64,000 nt of DNA from Egibacter rhizosphaerae (GTDB lineage Bacteria; Actinomycetota; Nitriliruptoria; Euzebyales; Egibacteraceae). Within the stretch, counting starts at the first letter, position 1; every line of letters starts with the position of its first letter. The stretch spans positions 310,001-374,000 of the forward strand of contig NZ_CP036402.1 of NCBI RefSeq assembly GCF_004322855.1. The letters run 5' to 3'. Shown here piece after piece: positions 1 through 9,592 of this stretch. The notes beneath the pieces were generated by a model. It saw nothing but the letters and a program-made list of their open reading frames with translations, did not search any database and was not told where the DNA came from. The position numbers and the translations under genes were made by a program.

Positions 1-738
1 GTTGTAGTACGCGTGTGCGGAGATGAAATCGACCTGGTCGTAACACTCCTGGAGCACTGTGGCCTCCCACGTGCCGAATGTAGGCATCGACGAGTTGGAA
101 CTGCCGCAGGCGACCAACTCCAGACCGCTTTGGCGTTGGCGCATCGCCCGAGCGGTCTCTGCCGCCAGCCGCCCGTACTCGTAAGGCGTCTTATGCCCGG
201 TCTGCCACGGACCGTCCATCTCGTTGCCCAGACACCACATCTTGATGCCGAACGGCTCGGCGTGCCCATGCGCGATCCGCAGGTCCGACCAGTACGTCCC
301 CCCCGGATGGTTGGCGTACTCCAACAGGTCCAACGCCTCTTGTACCCCACGTGTGCCCAGGTTGATCGCGTAGTTCGGCTCTACTCCCGCCTTGCGCGTC
401 CAAAGGATGAACTCCCCGATGCCGTGCTCGTTCGTCTCGGCCGAATGCCACGCCGCATCCAACCGTCGCGGACGATGCATCACCGGACCAATCCCATCCT
501 CCCACCGGTAGCCTGACACGAAGTTCCCCCCTGGGTAACGCACCATCGTTACCCCCATCTCCCGGGCCAAATCCAGCACGTCACGACGATGACCGTCCTC
601 ATCTGCCGTCTCGTGTCTCGGTTCGAAGATTCCCGTGTACACGCACCGACCCATGTGCTCCACGAACGAACCGAACGTCCGCCTCCGCACGTCCGCGACG
701 ACGAACGCGGGATCTAGCGAGAGCTGCGCCTTCATCAT
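1..738 (-). CDS. abfA: alpha-L-arabinofuranosidase, GH51 (partial, N-terminal 246 residues)
   Basis: Family GH51 exo-enzyme that removes terminal arabinofuranose from arabinan and arabinoxylan oligomers, usually in the cytoplasm. The reading frame stays open to the window edge, so the C-terminal half with the catalytic nucleophile is not visible. Seen: GSFVEHMG near residue 24, VRYPGGNFVSGYRWEDGIGP near residue 73, and WCLGNEMDGPWQ, where Glu173 is the family acid/base residue. No signal peptide. Two adjacent ATGs (738 and 735) follow an AAGGTGA ribosome site; I chose the first. It lies downstream of the GH43 gene and probably handles oligomers imported by the nearby ABC carrier. Confidence 0.9.
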   Translation of the reverse strand, partial: MMKAQLSLDPAFVVADVRRRTFGSFVEHMGRCVYTGIFEPRHETADEDGHRRDVLDLAREMGVTMVRYPGGNFVSGYRWEDGIGPVMHRPRRLDAAWHSAETNEHGIGEFILWTRKAGVEPNYAINLGTRGVQEALDLLEYANHPGGTYWSDLRIAHGHAEPFGIKMWCLGNEMDGPWQTGHKTPYEYGRLAAETARAMRQRQSGLELVACGSSNSSMPTFGTWEATVLQECYDQVDFISAHAYYN

Positions 739-909
739 GTGCTTCACCTTATGTTGGATGGAGCGGGACACCCCCCGAGTCATTGCTGTCGCCGCTGCTG
801 GTGGGATGACGCCGACCGACCGAAGGGGTCGAAACCAGCTCCGGTGGCACAAGGCAGCGGGACGCCCTGAGGACCAAGTGCCCGGCTGCCGCAACAGGGA
901 TGAGCGGAG

Positions 910-1968
910 CTACTCCTCTCGGTCGATGTAGGGCCAGCCTTCTTCCCACTGCAACTCACGGATCTGCATCCGGATGTTGAAGGGAGACCACTCGTAGTAG
1001 TGGTGGACCAGGTAATGCCGGCCGAACTCGAACGCGACGTCTTGGCCCCCGACACCGTCCTGCTCGTCGTAACCGTCCAGCAGCACCGTCCCGCCACCGC
1101 CGAGCAGCGGTACCCCTTCTGAGTCGATGTAAGGTCCGGCCAAGTCGTCAGATCGTCCAACGGTTATGTGGTACTCGTCTGTCACGGCCACATCCCTGGA
1201 CGTTACAAGGTAGTAGTACCCGGCACGCTCGAAGATCGTGGGTGCTTCGACATCCGGACCTTCACCGGGCTGCTGGGCAAGATTCACCGGCTCTCCCGTG
1301 ACCGAGGTCATGTCCTCCAACTCATACAGGAAGATCCCGTCCCAGTAAGAGCCAAACACGAGGTACCAGGTCCCCTCGTCGCGGAACACGTGTGGGTCGA
1401 TCGCGTTGTACTGGTCGTCGCCGTCCGACGTGATCACTGGACCGTGGTCGACCCAACTGTCGAGGTCCCCGGGAGTCTGGGTGCTCATGACCCCGATCCC
1501 GGAGGTGTTGCTCCCCCAGGTCGACGCTGCGTAGTACAGCCAGTACGTGTTGCCCTCTCGGGCTACCTGTGGTGCCCAGATATGGGAGTGCTCGTAGTCG
1601 AGGGTCCATTCCGGAACGTCGATCTCGCCCATGGACTCCCACGGACCGGCTAGCGTGCCCTCGGATTGACGAACGAACACCCCGCCCGGGTCCTCCGGAG
1701 AGCGCTCAACGCCGGTCGAGAAGACGTAGTAACTCTGCTCGTTCGGCGCCTTAACGATCGAGGGATCGTGAGTGGGATCGTCGACCGGCGTGCTCGAGCC
1801 GTAGTCGCCCTCCATTTCTAGGTTGCCCTGAGGAGGCGGTCCTTGCGCGCGGCCGTCCGGGTTGGAGTCGGTGAATCCCATCACCGAGACGCCTAGACAG
1901 CCCAGCAGCACGATGCGTAGGACATTCCAACGTCCGTTGCGCGGGCGGTCAACCGTCGTGTGTCTCAT
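910..1968 (-). CDS. secreted GH43 arabinanase / arabinosidase
   Basis: 352-residue five-bladed beta-propeller glycoside hydrolase, most like arabinan endo-1,5-alpha-L-arabinosidases. The GH43 triad is visible: base Asp68 in THDPSIVK, pKa-modulating Asp191 in NAIDPHVF, and acid Glu241 in DVEAPTIF. Residues 16-35 form a hydrophobic export segment; IVLLGC resembles a weak lipobox, so membrane anchoring at Cys24 is possible but unproven. The mature N-terminus is acidic, as expected for an exported protein of a salt-adapted cell. It sits between the ABC permeases and the GH51 gene, which fits extracellular arabinan cleavage before uptake. The exact substrate (arabinan or xylan side chains) cannot be fixed from sequence alone. 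Confidence 0.87.
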   Translation of the reverse strand: MRHTTVDRPRNGRWNVLRIVLLGCLGVSVMGFTDSNPDGRAQGPPPQGNLEMEGDYGSSTPVDDPTHDPSIVKAPNEQSYYVFSTGVERSPEDPGGVFVRQSEGTLAGPWESMGEIDVPEWTLDYEHSHIWAPQVAREGNTYWLYYAASTWGSNTSGIGVMSTQTPGDLDSWVDHGPVITSDGDDQYNAIDPHVFRDEGTWYLVFGSYWDGIFLYELEDMTSVTGEPVNLAQQPGEGPDVEAPTIFERAGYYYLVTSRDVAVTDEYHITVGRSDDLAGPYIDSEGVPLLGGGGTVLLDGYDEQDGVGGQDVAFEFGRHYLVHHYYEWSPFNIRMQIRELQWEEGWPYIDREE

Positions 1969-1993
1969 CAGCTCCTCCTCCTTGTTGGATCGA

Positions 1994-2007
1994 TCACAGC
2001 GCTGTGA
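1994..2007. promoter_or_regulatory. 14-bp perfect palindrome, candidate LacI/GalR-type operator
   Basis: TCACAGCGCTGTGA lies 26 bases upstream of the GH43 start, in the gap after the permease gene. A central CG and 14-bp symmetry are typical of LacI-family operators. There is no T-run, so it is not a convincing terminator. The regulator is not in the window and the function is inferred. Confidence 0.4.
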
Positions 2008-2061
2008 CTGGCTGTTGGATCAGGGCTTCCTAGCTCTGCCCCTGGTCAGCTAAGGGGGTTG

Positions 2062-2967
2062 CTACTTGCCCCCCGTGCCGAGTCGCCCGAGGCCACTGAT
2101 GAACACGTTACGCAGCTTCATGAACAGCAGCGCGACCGGCAGTACCGACAGGAACGATGCGGTGAGGACGAGATCCCAGCGGGGCCGGTACAGTCCGATA
2201 AGTGAGGAGATACCGACGGACAGCGGGAAGTTGTCTTCGCTGCGCATCACGATCAACGGCCAGAGTAGGTCGTTCCACTGCTCGAGTGCGAACAGCACCG
2301 CGAGCGTCGCCAGCGCTGGCTTGACCATTGGGACGACGACCCGGAGGAAGATCTGGTATTCGGATGCGCCGTCCACCCGTGCGGCATCGAGCAGGTCCTG
2401 CGGGAGGCCGAGCATGTACTGGCGCATGTAGAACAGCCCGAACGGGTGGGCGAGCAACGGCACGATAACGCCGAGGTGGGTGTCCATAAGGTTCAAATCG
2501 ACCATGAGCACAAACAGTGGAATGAGAAGTAAATGGAACGGCAACATGTGCGAGGCGAGAACGCCTATAAAGAGTACGTTGCGGCCCCGGAACTGCATCC
2601 GCGCCAGTGGATAGGCCGCCATGGTGACGACGATCAAAGACCCGATCGTGGAACCTGCTGCCAAAATCACTGAGTTTGTAAACCAACTGATGATCAGGGT
2701 CTCTTCGAACAGGGCGGCAAAGTTCTGCAACGTGAACGTCGAGGGGAACAGGTCACCGGCATCGGCAAAGATTCGGTCGGGGGCACGGACTGCGCTGATC
2801 ACCAGCCAGTAGAGCGGGATGAGGAAGGCGAGCGCGACTAGCGACATAATGGCCGTGGCGATGAGCTGCTGACGTCGCCGACGCTCCTTACCCCCCAGCC
2901 CCGCCGCAGCCTTGGACGCCGAGGGGGTAGACGCCTCGTGCTGCTCGTCCAGATGACGGTCGGTCAT
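2062..2967 (-). CDS. sugar ABC transporter permease, MalG/AraQ type
   Basis: 301-residue inner-membrane permease of the carbohydrate uptake transporter-1 family. It has a basic cytoplasmic N-terminus (KERRRRQQ), about six membrane spans, and the cytoplasmic EAA loop DAARVDGASEYQIFLRVVVP that docks the ATPase. The C-terminal half carries ALEQWNDLLWPL, common in MalG-like subunits. A GGGGAGG ribosome site precedes the ATG. It forms a heterodimer with the permease encoded just upstream and takes substrate from the binding lipoprotein. No ATPase gene is present here; such actinobacterial systems often share a general MsiK-like ATPase encoded elsewhere (family knowledge). Confidence 0.9.
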   Translation of the reverse strand: MTDRHLDEQHEASTPSASKAAAGLGGKERRRRQQLIATAIMSLVALAFLIPLYWLVISAVRAPDRIFADAGDLFPSTFTLQNFAALFEETLIISWFTNSVILAAGSTIGSLIVVTMAAYPLARMQFRGRNVLFIGVLASHMLPFHLLLIPLFVLMVDLNLMDTHLGVIVPLLAHPFGLFYMRQYMLGLPQDLLDAARVDGASEYQIFLRVVVPMVKPALATLAVLFALEQWNDLLWPLIVMRSEDNFPLSVGISSLIGLYRPRWDLVLTASFLSVLPVALLFMKLRNVFISGLGRLGTGGK

Positions 2968-3015
2968 CGGCTCGTACCTCCCCAGGATCTACTGGCTGGG
3001 TGCTGCGGCAGGAGG

Positions 3016-3969
3016 TTAATCCTCGTCCTTCTTGAAGAACCCGAAGAGCTTCAGTTGCACGATCGAGACCATCATGATGATCGCAGCGAGCACCACTCCG
3101 ATGGAAGACGCGTAGCCCAGACGGAACGATGTGAACGCCTCGCGGTACAGCAGCATGACGATGCTCAGACCTCCTTGGCCGGGCCCGGCACCGGTCCCCC
3201 AGATGATGAAGGGCTCTACAAACAGCTGGAAGCCGTTGAACAGTGTCAGAACGGTCACGAAGAGGATAATCGGTTTGGACAATGGCACCGACAGGTACCA
3301 GAACCTTCGAAAGATCCCCGCGCCGTCGACCGCGGCCGATTCGTAAAGATCGTTGTCGATGTTCGACAAACCCGTTGTGAAGTAGATGACGTTCAGGCCG
3401 GTCCACCGCCAGGTAGCCATTATCACCAACGCCGGCACCGCGAGGTGTTGTGTCTGTAGCCATGCCTGCGGCTCAAACCCGAATGTCGCAAGGACTTGAT
3501 TAAGTAATCCATTGGTGCTCAGGAGCAACGAGAAGATCACACCCACCACAACGAGCGACGTCAGCACCGGTAGAAATATCGCCGTTCGGAACATCGTGGT
3601 TCGTCGGACGAGGCCGGTGTGAAGCAGCGCGGCGAGGACGAAGGGAAACGGAATAAGCACCGCCAACGTCCCGGCGACATACGCGGCCGTATTGCGCAGC
3701 GCGAGGTAGAACGTGCTGTCGGTGGCCAGTTGGAGGTAGTTACCGAGCCCTATCCACTCCGATTGCCCCCCAACACCCTGAATGTCCTGGAAGCTCATGA
3801 CGACGGCGTGACCGATCGCATAGACGCGGAACACGACAAACAGGAGTACGAAGGGCAGAAGGAAGATCGTAACCACGAACCACTTGCGGTGGATCACAGA
3901 GCGTTTCGGCGGTGCAGGCGGCTTCGACGATTCGTCGCGCTCGGGCTTCTTCTTCGTGGACTCAGACAC
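3016..3969 (-). CDS. sugar ABC transporter permease, MalF/UgpA type
   Basis: 317-residue partner permease. After a 30-residue charged cytoplasmic N-terminus come six predicted membrane spans. The EAA loop reads ESAAVDGAGIFRRFWYLSVP, with the conserved Gly and following hydrophobic residues. The GTG start is supported by an AGAGGGGAC ribosome site. The gene lies between the solute-binding lipoprotein and the MalG-type permease, the usual order for this transporter class. Context (araB, araD, GH43, GH51) points to arabinose oligomers as substrate; this is inference. Confidence 0.9.
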   Translation of the reverse strand: MSESTKKKPERDESSKPPAPPKRSVIHRKWFVVTIFLLPFVLLFVVFRVYAIGHAVVMSFQDIQGVGGQSEWIGLGNYLQLATDSTFYLALRNTAAYVAGTLAVLIPFPFVLAALLHTGLVRRTTMFRTAIFLPVLTSLVVVGVIFSLLLSTNGLLNQVLATFGFEPQAWLQTQHLAVPALVIMATWRWTGLNVIYFTTGLSNIDNDLYESAAVDGAGIFRRFWYLSVPLSKPIILFVTVLTLFNGFQLFVEPFIIWGTGAGPGQGGLSIVMLLYREAFTSFRLGYASSIGVVLAAIIMMVSIVQLKLFGFFKKDED

Positions 3970-4109
3970 GGCGTCCCCTCTGATCGGGGGCTGTTTTGGG
4001 GCGCACCGACGCCCTTCAATAAGCGTTTGTCCACGGGCGGCGCGGGACCCTCACCCTTCGAAGCCGCCACCCTGCATGACGCCACTGCGGCCTTGTACGC
4101 CGAGCGTCG

Positions 4110-5531
4110 TCAGTCGTCGTATGCGTCGATCTCGGCCTGGGTGTCCGCCAGTGTCTCGGCGGGGTCTTCACCGTCAGAGAGCACCGGGAAAACCACTTCC
4201 TCCTCGAGCGCGAGGATCGACTCGGGATAGCGCGGTCCGGTGTACTCGGGTGCGAGCCGATCCAGCGTCTCCTCAATCATGGTGAGCACCGGCTCGTCCG
4301 CGAAGAACGGCTCCGGCTCCGAAAGCGCCGGGTCCTCATAGACGTCCATGCGGAATGGGTCGAAATCCAGGTCCGTCCAGACGCGGACTTGCGCGTCGTA
4401 GCTCAACTTGGCATAGCCGATGAACTCCTGCGCGGCCTGGACCTTGTCATCGTCGATCTGGTTGGTGATCGCCGTCCCGGTACCGCCGCCCATGGTGCTG
4501 ATGGTGCCGCCCTCCTCAAAAGCGGGCATGGGCCGAACGACCATCGAGCCTTCGAGGTCCGGCATGAGGTCGGGGAACCTGCTCATATACCACTGCGGCA
4601 TCCACACCGACGCGAACTCGCCATTGTTGAACGCCTCGTAGAACTCCGGCTCCGCGTGCCCACCGCCCGGCGCCAGGTCGGCGACACCGTGCTCGTGCAC
4701 CATATCGGAGACCATCTCCACGGCCTCAACGTTCTCAGGGCTGTCAATGATCGACTCGTTGCTCGCGTCGTAGAGTCCGCCATCGTTCTGGAGCATCGGG
4801 CCGAGGAGGGACAATCGATTCAGGGTCTCCACCGAGGCGAACGCGGTAATGTCGGTGTTCTCCTGGACCTCGAGGCCAACGTCGACGTAGTCGTCCCACG
4901 TCTCGATGTCGTCAACGTCGACCCCCGCCTCGTCCATGATGTCCTGGTTGTAGTAGGTGACGAAAGCGCCGAGGTGGTAGTCGATGCCGTACGGCGTGCC
5001 GTCGACCTCATATGGCGCCATGCGTTCCTCAACAAGGTCGTCACGGTAAGGGTCGAGCACGTCGTCGAGGGGGAGCAGTTGCACTTCACCACGAGTAAAG
5101 GTCGCGAACCGCTGGATCTCCAGATCGACCAGGTCCGGCGCGCCGGTCCCGGACTCCAACGCGATCAGGGTTCGGTCGTGCATCTCGTCGAAGCTGATCG
5201 ACGTCGCGTCGAGGATGATGTTGTAATCCTCGTTCTCTTCGTTGAACCGCTCCGCCTGCGCGATCAGGAACTCCGCGTGCAGGTCAACGAACGTCCAGAA
5301 CTCGAGCTCGATGTCTTCACCTGGGGTGTCGGGCTGCTCCATCTCGAAGGTCTCTTCCTCGACCTCCTCCTCACCCTCGGTCTCTTCCTCACCTTCGGCC
5401 TCCGGGTCCGCCTCGGCGTCGTCAGCGTCGGCAACCTCGTCGGTGAGGTCCTCGCCGCACGCGGCCGCGAACAGACCTACCGCCATGAGCAGAGCGATCA
5501 CGCTTACCTTCCGGCTCGACTTCACCCGCAT
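4110..5531 (-). CDS. sugar-binding lipoprotein of ABC transporter (solute-binding family 1)
   Basis: 473-residue extracytoplasmic binding protein. The start is the ATG at 5531, following AAGGGGG, rather than an in-frame ATG further upstream, because the signal peptide begins there: MRVKSSRKVSVIALL followed by the lipobox GLFAAAC, with the lipidated Cys near residue 24. A stretch of about 40 almost purely acidic residues links the lipid anchor to the binding domain. The fold signature LEFWTFVDLH and regular family-1 pattern (GGTGTAITNQ, FIGYAKL) follow. It delivers arabino-oligosaccharides (inferred) to the two permeases. The acidic tether fits salt adaptation. Confidence 0.88.
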   Translation of the reverse strand: MRVKSSRKVSVIALLMAVGLFAAACGEDLTDEVADADDAEADPEAEGEEETEGEEEVEEETFEMEQPDTPGEDIELEFWTFVDLHAEFLIAQAERFNEENEDYNIILDATSISFDEMHDRTLIALESGTGAPDLVDLEIQRFATFTRGEVQLLPLDDVLDPYRDDLVEERMAPYEVDGTPYGIDYHLGAFVTYYNQDIMDEAGVDVDDIETWDDYVDVGLEVQENTDITAFASVETLNRLSLLGPMLQNDGGLYDASNESIIDSPENVEAVEMVSDMVHEHGVADLAPGGGHAEPEFYEAFNNGEFASVWMPQWYMSRFPDLMPDLEGSMVVRPMPAFEEGGTISTMGGGTGTAITNQIDDDKVQAAQEFIGYAKLSYDAQVRVWTDLDFDPFRMDVYEDPALSEPEPFFADEPVLTMIEETLDRLAPEYTGPRYPESILALEEEVVFPVLSDGEDPAETLADTQAEIDAYDD

Positions 5532-5751
5532 CGTTTCCCCCTTCTTACGATCGTCTGGCACACTTGGCTGCTGGGTTGGAGCCCGCACTGGTGCGTTGCA
5601 CTCCTGCGCCACGCACCCAGAGCCGTCGGTGGGACTAGCCCGTCCTGCTATCGGTCACGTCCCCGGGCGCCCTGGTACCTCCCTCGACTCCGTCCCTCGA
5701 CCTCCCTCCCTCGCCGATCGTGCTGAGCAGCTCGGGGCACTCCTTGCGAGC

Positions 5752-6429
5752 TCACTGCTGGCCGTAGACGTTCCGGTAGCGATCGTGCAGCGCATCGATG
5801 TCTGCGCTGGCAATAGACAGCGGCTCGCCGAGGCTGCGGGCGAGGTGCACAGACTTCGCCGAGTCCTCGCATAGCACCGCGGTCTTGACGGCCGCCTCGG
5901 CGTTGGCGCCGACCGTGAACACCCCGTGGTTCTGCATCAGCACCGCGCGAGAGCGGTGACCGGCCAGCGTCGACACGATGCCCTCGCCGATGTCGTCGTT
6001 GCCGACGCGCGCAAACGGACCGACGGGAATCTCCCCGCCGAACTCGTCGGCGATCCCGGTGAGCACGCACGGCACAGGCTCCCCAGCTGCCGCGAACGCG
6101 CACGCGTAGTTGCTGTGCGTGTGCACGACCCCGCCGACCTCAGGCATCGCGCGGTAGACATAAGCATGGGCCGCGGTGTCGCTGGAGGCCTTGAGACCAG
6201 ACTGCTCAGCGCGTTCGCCATTGAGGTCGCACAGCACCATTGACGCTGGCTCCAGCCGCTCGTACTCGACGCCGCTGGCTTTGATCAGGAACAACTCGCG
6301 TCCGGGCACACGCGCGGAGACATTGCCGGCAGTCCAGACCACGAGGCCGTATCGCACCAGCTGCTGGTGGCGCTCGACCAGCTCGGCGCGTAGATCCCCG
6401 AGCAGTTGGGGGGAGACATCGACGCTCAT
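5752..6429 (-). CDS. araD: L-ribulose-5-phosphate 4-epimerase (class II aldolase family)
   Basis: 225-residue zinc enzyme converting L-ribulose-5-phosphate to D-xylulose-5-phosphate, the last step of the bacterial arabinose pathway. Zinc ligands are seen as HTHS near residue 103 and NHGVF near residue 168. GNVSARVPG near residue 36 is the phosphate-binding loop typical of AraD and fuculose-phosphate aldolases. Its start overlaps the end of araB by four bases (ATGA), so translation is coupled. Fuculose aldolase or another sugar-phosphate aldolase would be the alternative, but the adjoining ribulokinase and arabinan enzymes favour AraD. Confidence 0.88.
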   Translation of the reverse strand: MSVDVSPQLLGDLRAELVERHQQLVRYGLVVWTAGNVSARVPGRELFLIKASGVEYERLEPASMVLCDLNGERAEQSGLKASSDTAAHAYVYRAMPEVGGVVHTHSNYACAFAAAGEPVPCVLTGIADEFGGEIPVGPFARVGNDDIGEGIVSTLAGHRSRAVLMQNHGVFTVGANAEAAVKTAVLCEDSAKSVHLARSLGEPLSIASADIDALHDRYRNVYGQQ

Positions 6430-8168
6430 GCGCTGACCACCCGGCGGCGCATGGCCTTCAACCGTCGCATCACGTTGTTCTCCCCCTGCCCGAAGTGGTC
6501 ATGGAGCCTCTCGTACTCGGCGTACAGTTCGTCGTAGGCGGCGGCCGCGTCCTCGTCCGGCGTGTACACCGCCTCGCGGGCCTTGCCCATTGCATGGGCT
6601 GCGGCGTGGATGTCTGGGTAGGCGCCTGCCGCGACGGCGGCGTGCATGGCGGAGCCGAGCGCGGGACCTTGCTCGGAGTCGATGATGCTCAAGGCCTTGC
6701 CGGTGACATCGGCGTAGATCTGCATGAGCAACTCGTTCTTGAGCAGCCCGCCAGCGATTACCAGCTCGTTGACCGGCACCCCCGAGTCCTCGAACCCCGC
6801 GATGATGCGCCGCGTGCCGAACGCCGTGGCCTCCAGCAGAGTCCGGTACACCTCGTGAGGCTGGGTTGCCAGCGTGGTGCCGACGATCAGGCCGGAGAGC
6901 TCGTGGTCGACCAGCACCGAGCGGTTGCCGGAGTGCCAGTCGAGGGCCACGAGGCCCGCCTCGCCGACGGCCAAACGCGACGCCTGGTCGGTGAGCAGTT
7001 CGTGGACGCCGACCCCGGCGCGCTCCGCCTCGTCGTAGACGTAGGGCGGCACGGAGTGGTCGACAAACCAGGCGAAGATGTCGCCGACGCCGCTCTGGCC
7101 AGCCTCATATCCCCACAACCCCGGCACGATGCCGCCGTCGACAACCCCGCACATTCCAGGTACGTCACCGGCGAGCACGTCGCTGCTCATCACGTGGCAG
7201 GTGGAGGTGCCCATGACCGCCAACATCCGTCCGGGCTCGACCACGCGCGCAGCCGGCGCGGTGACGTGAGCGTCCACGTTGCCGGCGCACACCGCGATGC
7301 CTTGGGGCAGGCCCGTCCAGCCGGCGGCTTCGGCGGTCAGCGAACCGACACGTTCACCGAGATCGACAATCGGTCGCTCGACCTTGTCCCGCACGAAGCC
7401 GCCGAACCCCGAACCGAGGGCGGACAAGAAGTCCTCGTCCGGGTACTGGCCGTCCTGCCGCACGGCCTTGTACCCCGCCGTGCAGGCGTTGCGGACATAC
7501 ACACCGGTGAGCTGCCACACGATCCAGTCTGCAGCCTCGACCCAGTGGTCCATGCGGCCGTAGGTCTCCGGGTCCTCTTCAAAAAGCTGAAGTCCCTTGG
7601 CGAACTCCCATTCCGACGACAGCTTGCCGCCGTAGCGGTTGATCCACGGCTCACCGCGCTCGTGCGCCAGAGCGTTGATCCGATCGGCATGCGGCTGTGC
7701 GGCGTGGTGCCTCCACAGCTTGACGTACGCGTGCGGGCGATCGCGAAACGCCTCCAGCTCGTTGAGGGGGGTGCCATCATCGGCGGTCGGCAGCACCGTG
7801 CAGGCGGTGAAGGCCGTGCCGATACCCACGACCTGCTCGACGGGCACACCACTTGCCGCCAACGCCTTCGGCACCGCGTTCTTGAGGACATCGACGTAGT
7901 CGGAGGGCACTTGGAGTGCCCACTCGGGCGGCAACGGGGCGCCTGAGGTAGCAAGGGTCTCGTCCATGACTCCGTGCGTGTACTCATGTACAGCGGTGCC
8001 GACCTCGGCACCGTCGGAGATCCGTACGATGAGGGCACGCCCGGACAGCGTGCCAAAGTCGATGCCGACCGCGTAGGCGTGCTCGGCGTCTGCACCTCCG
8101 GATTGTCCAAACGCGTGACCGGTGGCGCTATCACGTCCCGCGACATCGAACGGGTTCCCCTGGCCCAC
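6426..8168 (-). CDS. araB: L-ribulokinase (FGGY family)
   Basis: 580 residues, close to the usual AraB length. It phosphorylates L-ribulose with ATP. The N-terminal ATPase-fold phosphate loop GIDFGTLSGRALIV is near residue 36, and the second domain has VMGTSTCHVM and the FGGY-type segment VIAGGLLKNELLMQIYADV. The start is GTG, after GGGAGGG. It is the first gene of the ara operon and overlaps araD by four bases. An araA isomerase gene is not present in this window, so the pathway here is incomplete; it may lie beyond the intron insertion or off the left edge. Confidence 0.92.
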   Translation of the reverse strand: MGQGNPFDVAGRDSATGHAFGQSGGADAEHAYAVGIDFGTLSGRALIVRISDGAEVGTAVHEYTHGVMDETLATSGAPLPPEWALQVPSDYVDVLKNAVPKALAASGVPVEQVVGIGTAFTACTVLPTADDGTPLNELEAFRDRPHAYVKLWRHHAAQPHADRINALAHERGEPWINRYGGKLSSEWEFAKGLQLFEEDPETYGRMDHWVEAADWIVWQLTGVYVRNACTAGYKAVRQDGQYPDEDFLSALGSGFGGFVRDKVERPIVDLGERVGSLTAEAAGWTGLPQGIAVCAGNVDAHVTAPAARVVEPGRMLAVMGTSTCHVMSSDVLAGDVPGMCGVVDGGIVPGLWGYEAGQSGVGDIFAWFVDHSVPPYVYDEAERAGVGVHELLTDQASRLAVGEAGLVALDWHSGNRSVLVDHELSGLIVGTTLATQPHEVYRTLLEATAFGTRRIIAGFEDSGVPVNELVIAGGLLKNELLMQIYADVTGKALSIIDSEQGPALGSAMHAAVAAGAYPDIHAAAHAMGKAREAVYTPDEDAAAAYDELYAEYERLHDHFGQGENNVMRRLKAMRRRVVSA

Positions 8169-8290
8169 CGCTAACCCTCCCGTCCCTCAGCAGACGTCCC
8201 CTTCTTCCCCGCAAATCACTTGGTGTGTTGCTAGCCCACCGGGGTCGGGGGATGCCGACATCAACGCTCGTGCCCCCAATTAGGGTCAGG

Positions 8291-8318
8291 ATGGTAACGC
8301 AAACGTCCCCCCTGTCAA
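8291..8318 (-). promoter_or_regulatory. candidate sigma-70-type promoter of araB-araD
   Basis: Read on the minus strand, TTGACA (8318-8313) and TACCAT (8296-8291) are separated by 16 bases, about 120 bases upstream of the araB GTG. The -35 is a perfect consensus match and the -10 matches 4 of 6. The outer group II intron begins only 35 bases upstream of this -35. Confidence 0.45.
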
Positions 8319-9592
8319 TGGTTGAAGCCGCCGGGGCTAGCCCTGGCTATTCGTGCGCCCAGCACAGCGGAGGTGATGTGTAGTTGACCACCGCGACAAG
8401 CTCGTCGTCGCCTGCCGGTGGGAGTCCAGTCCGGGGAGCTCAACGCACGCTGTACCGGGCGGCCAAGGCCGATCCCGGGCGACGGTTCCACGCGCTGTAC
8501 GACAAGGTCTATCGCAGGGACGTGCTGCAGCGCGCGTGGGAACAGGTGCGCGCCAATCGGGGCGCGTTGCTCGATGAGTTGGCCGTCGAGCTCAAGGGCG
8601 GCGGCTATCGGCCGTTGCCGGCACGCCGGGTGTGGATTCCCAAGCCCGGCTCGTCGGAGCAGCGCCCGCTGTCGGTCCCGGCGGTTCGGGACCGGATCGT
8701 GCAGACGGCGGTGAGGATCGTCATTGAGCCGGTCTTCGAAGCCGACTTCTTGCCTTGCTCGTTTGGGTTCCGACCCAAGCGTGGGGCGTACGATGCGTTG
8801 CAGGTCCTCATCGACGAGGCCTGGGACGGCAACCGGTGGGTCGTGGAGACCGATATCGCCTCGTGTTTCGAGGAGATTCCGCACTCTGGTTTGATCGAAG
8901 CGGTCGAGGAGCGCATCTGCGACCGTCAGGTGCTCAAGCTCTTGCGCGTGATGCTGCGCGCGGGAGTGATGGAGCACGGCGTGGTCGAAGGCAGCGTGTC
9001 CGGCACCCCGCAAGGCGGCGTGGTGTCGCCGCTGTTGGCCAATGTCTACCTGCACCGGCTCGACCGGTGGTGGCAGGCCAACGGCGTGGGAGTGATGGTG
9101 CGCTACGCCGACGATCTCGTGCGCCACGAGGCGCTGTTTGACCGGGTGGAGATGAAAGGGCTCCACCGGCGGCCTGTCGCAGCGGGCCGTTTGAAGCCCG
9201 GGGCAGCCCGAGGCTGGAGGTGCAGCCGAGGGTGGGAAGCCGCCCTGACAACGACGGGACGGGTCGGGATCGCCAGACGGCTCGGGTCCGGCAAGCGAGG
9301 TGAGAGGGTGTACGAGAGGAACCAGCGTTGACGCCCCGTAAGCGGCGTGCCGGCTCAAATCTGGCGGATAGGGGCCGGTTGGCAGTGCGCGTCGCCCCCC
9401 CACACGACTTCTCGGGGAAACGCCGCAGTCCTTCGACGTGGCCTCCCGCGGCGGCGGCAAGGCTCACCGTCGGCTGATGGCCGCCGGGTGGGGCGGAGCC
9501 TTCGTAGTAGTCCGAGCCGGGGAAAGCCCGGCACATGGCGAAGGAAGGCAGCAAGACCGCAGCTTGTGGACTGGAATGCCAGGAGGTCGCCG

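Noticed and set aside
9347-9592. N-terminal extension of the inner RT starting at 9347
   Set aside because: This span is the ribozyme part of the intron (GAAAGCCCGGCACATGG region). The GTG at 9593 has an AGGAGG site and the family N-terminus.
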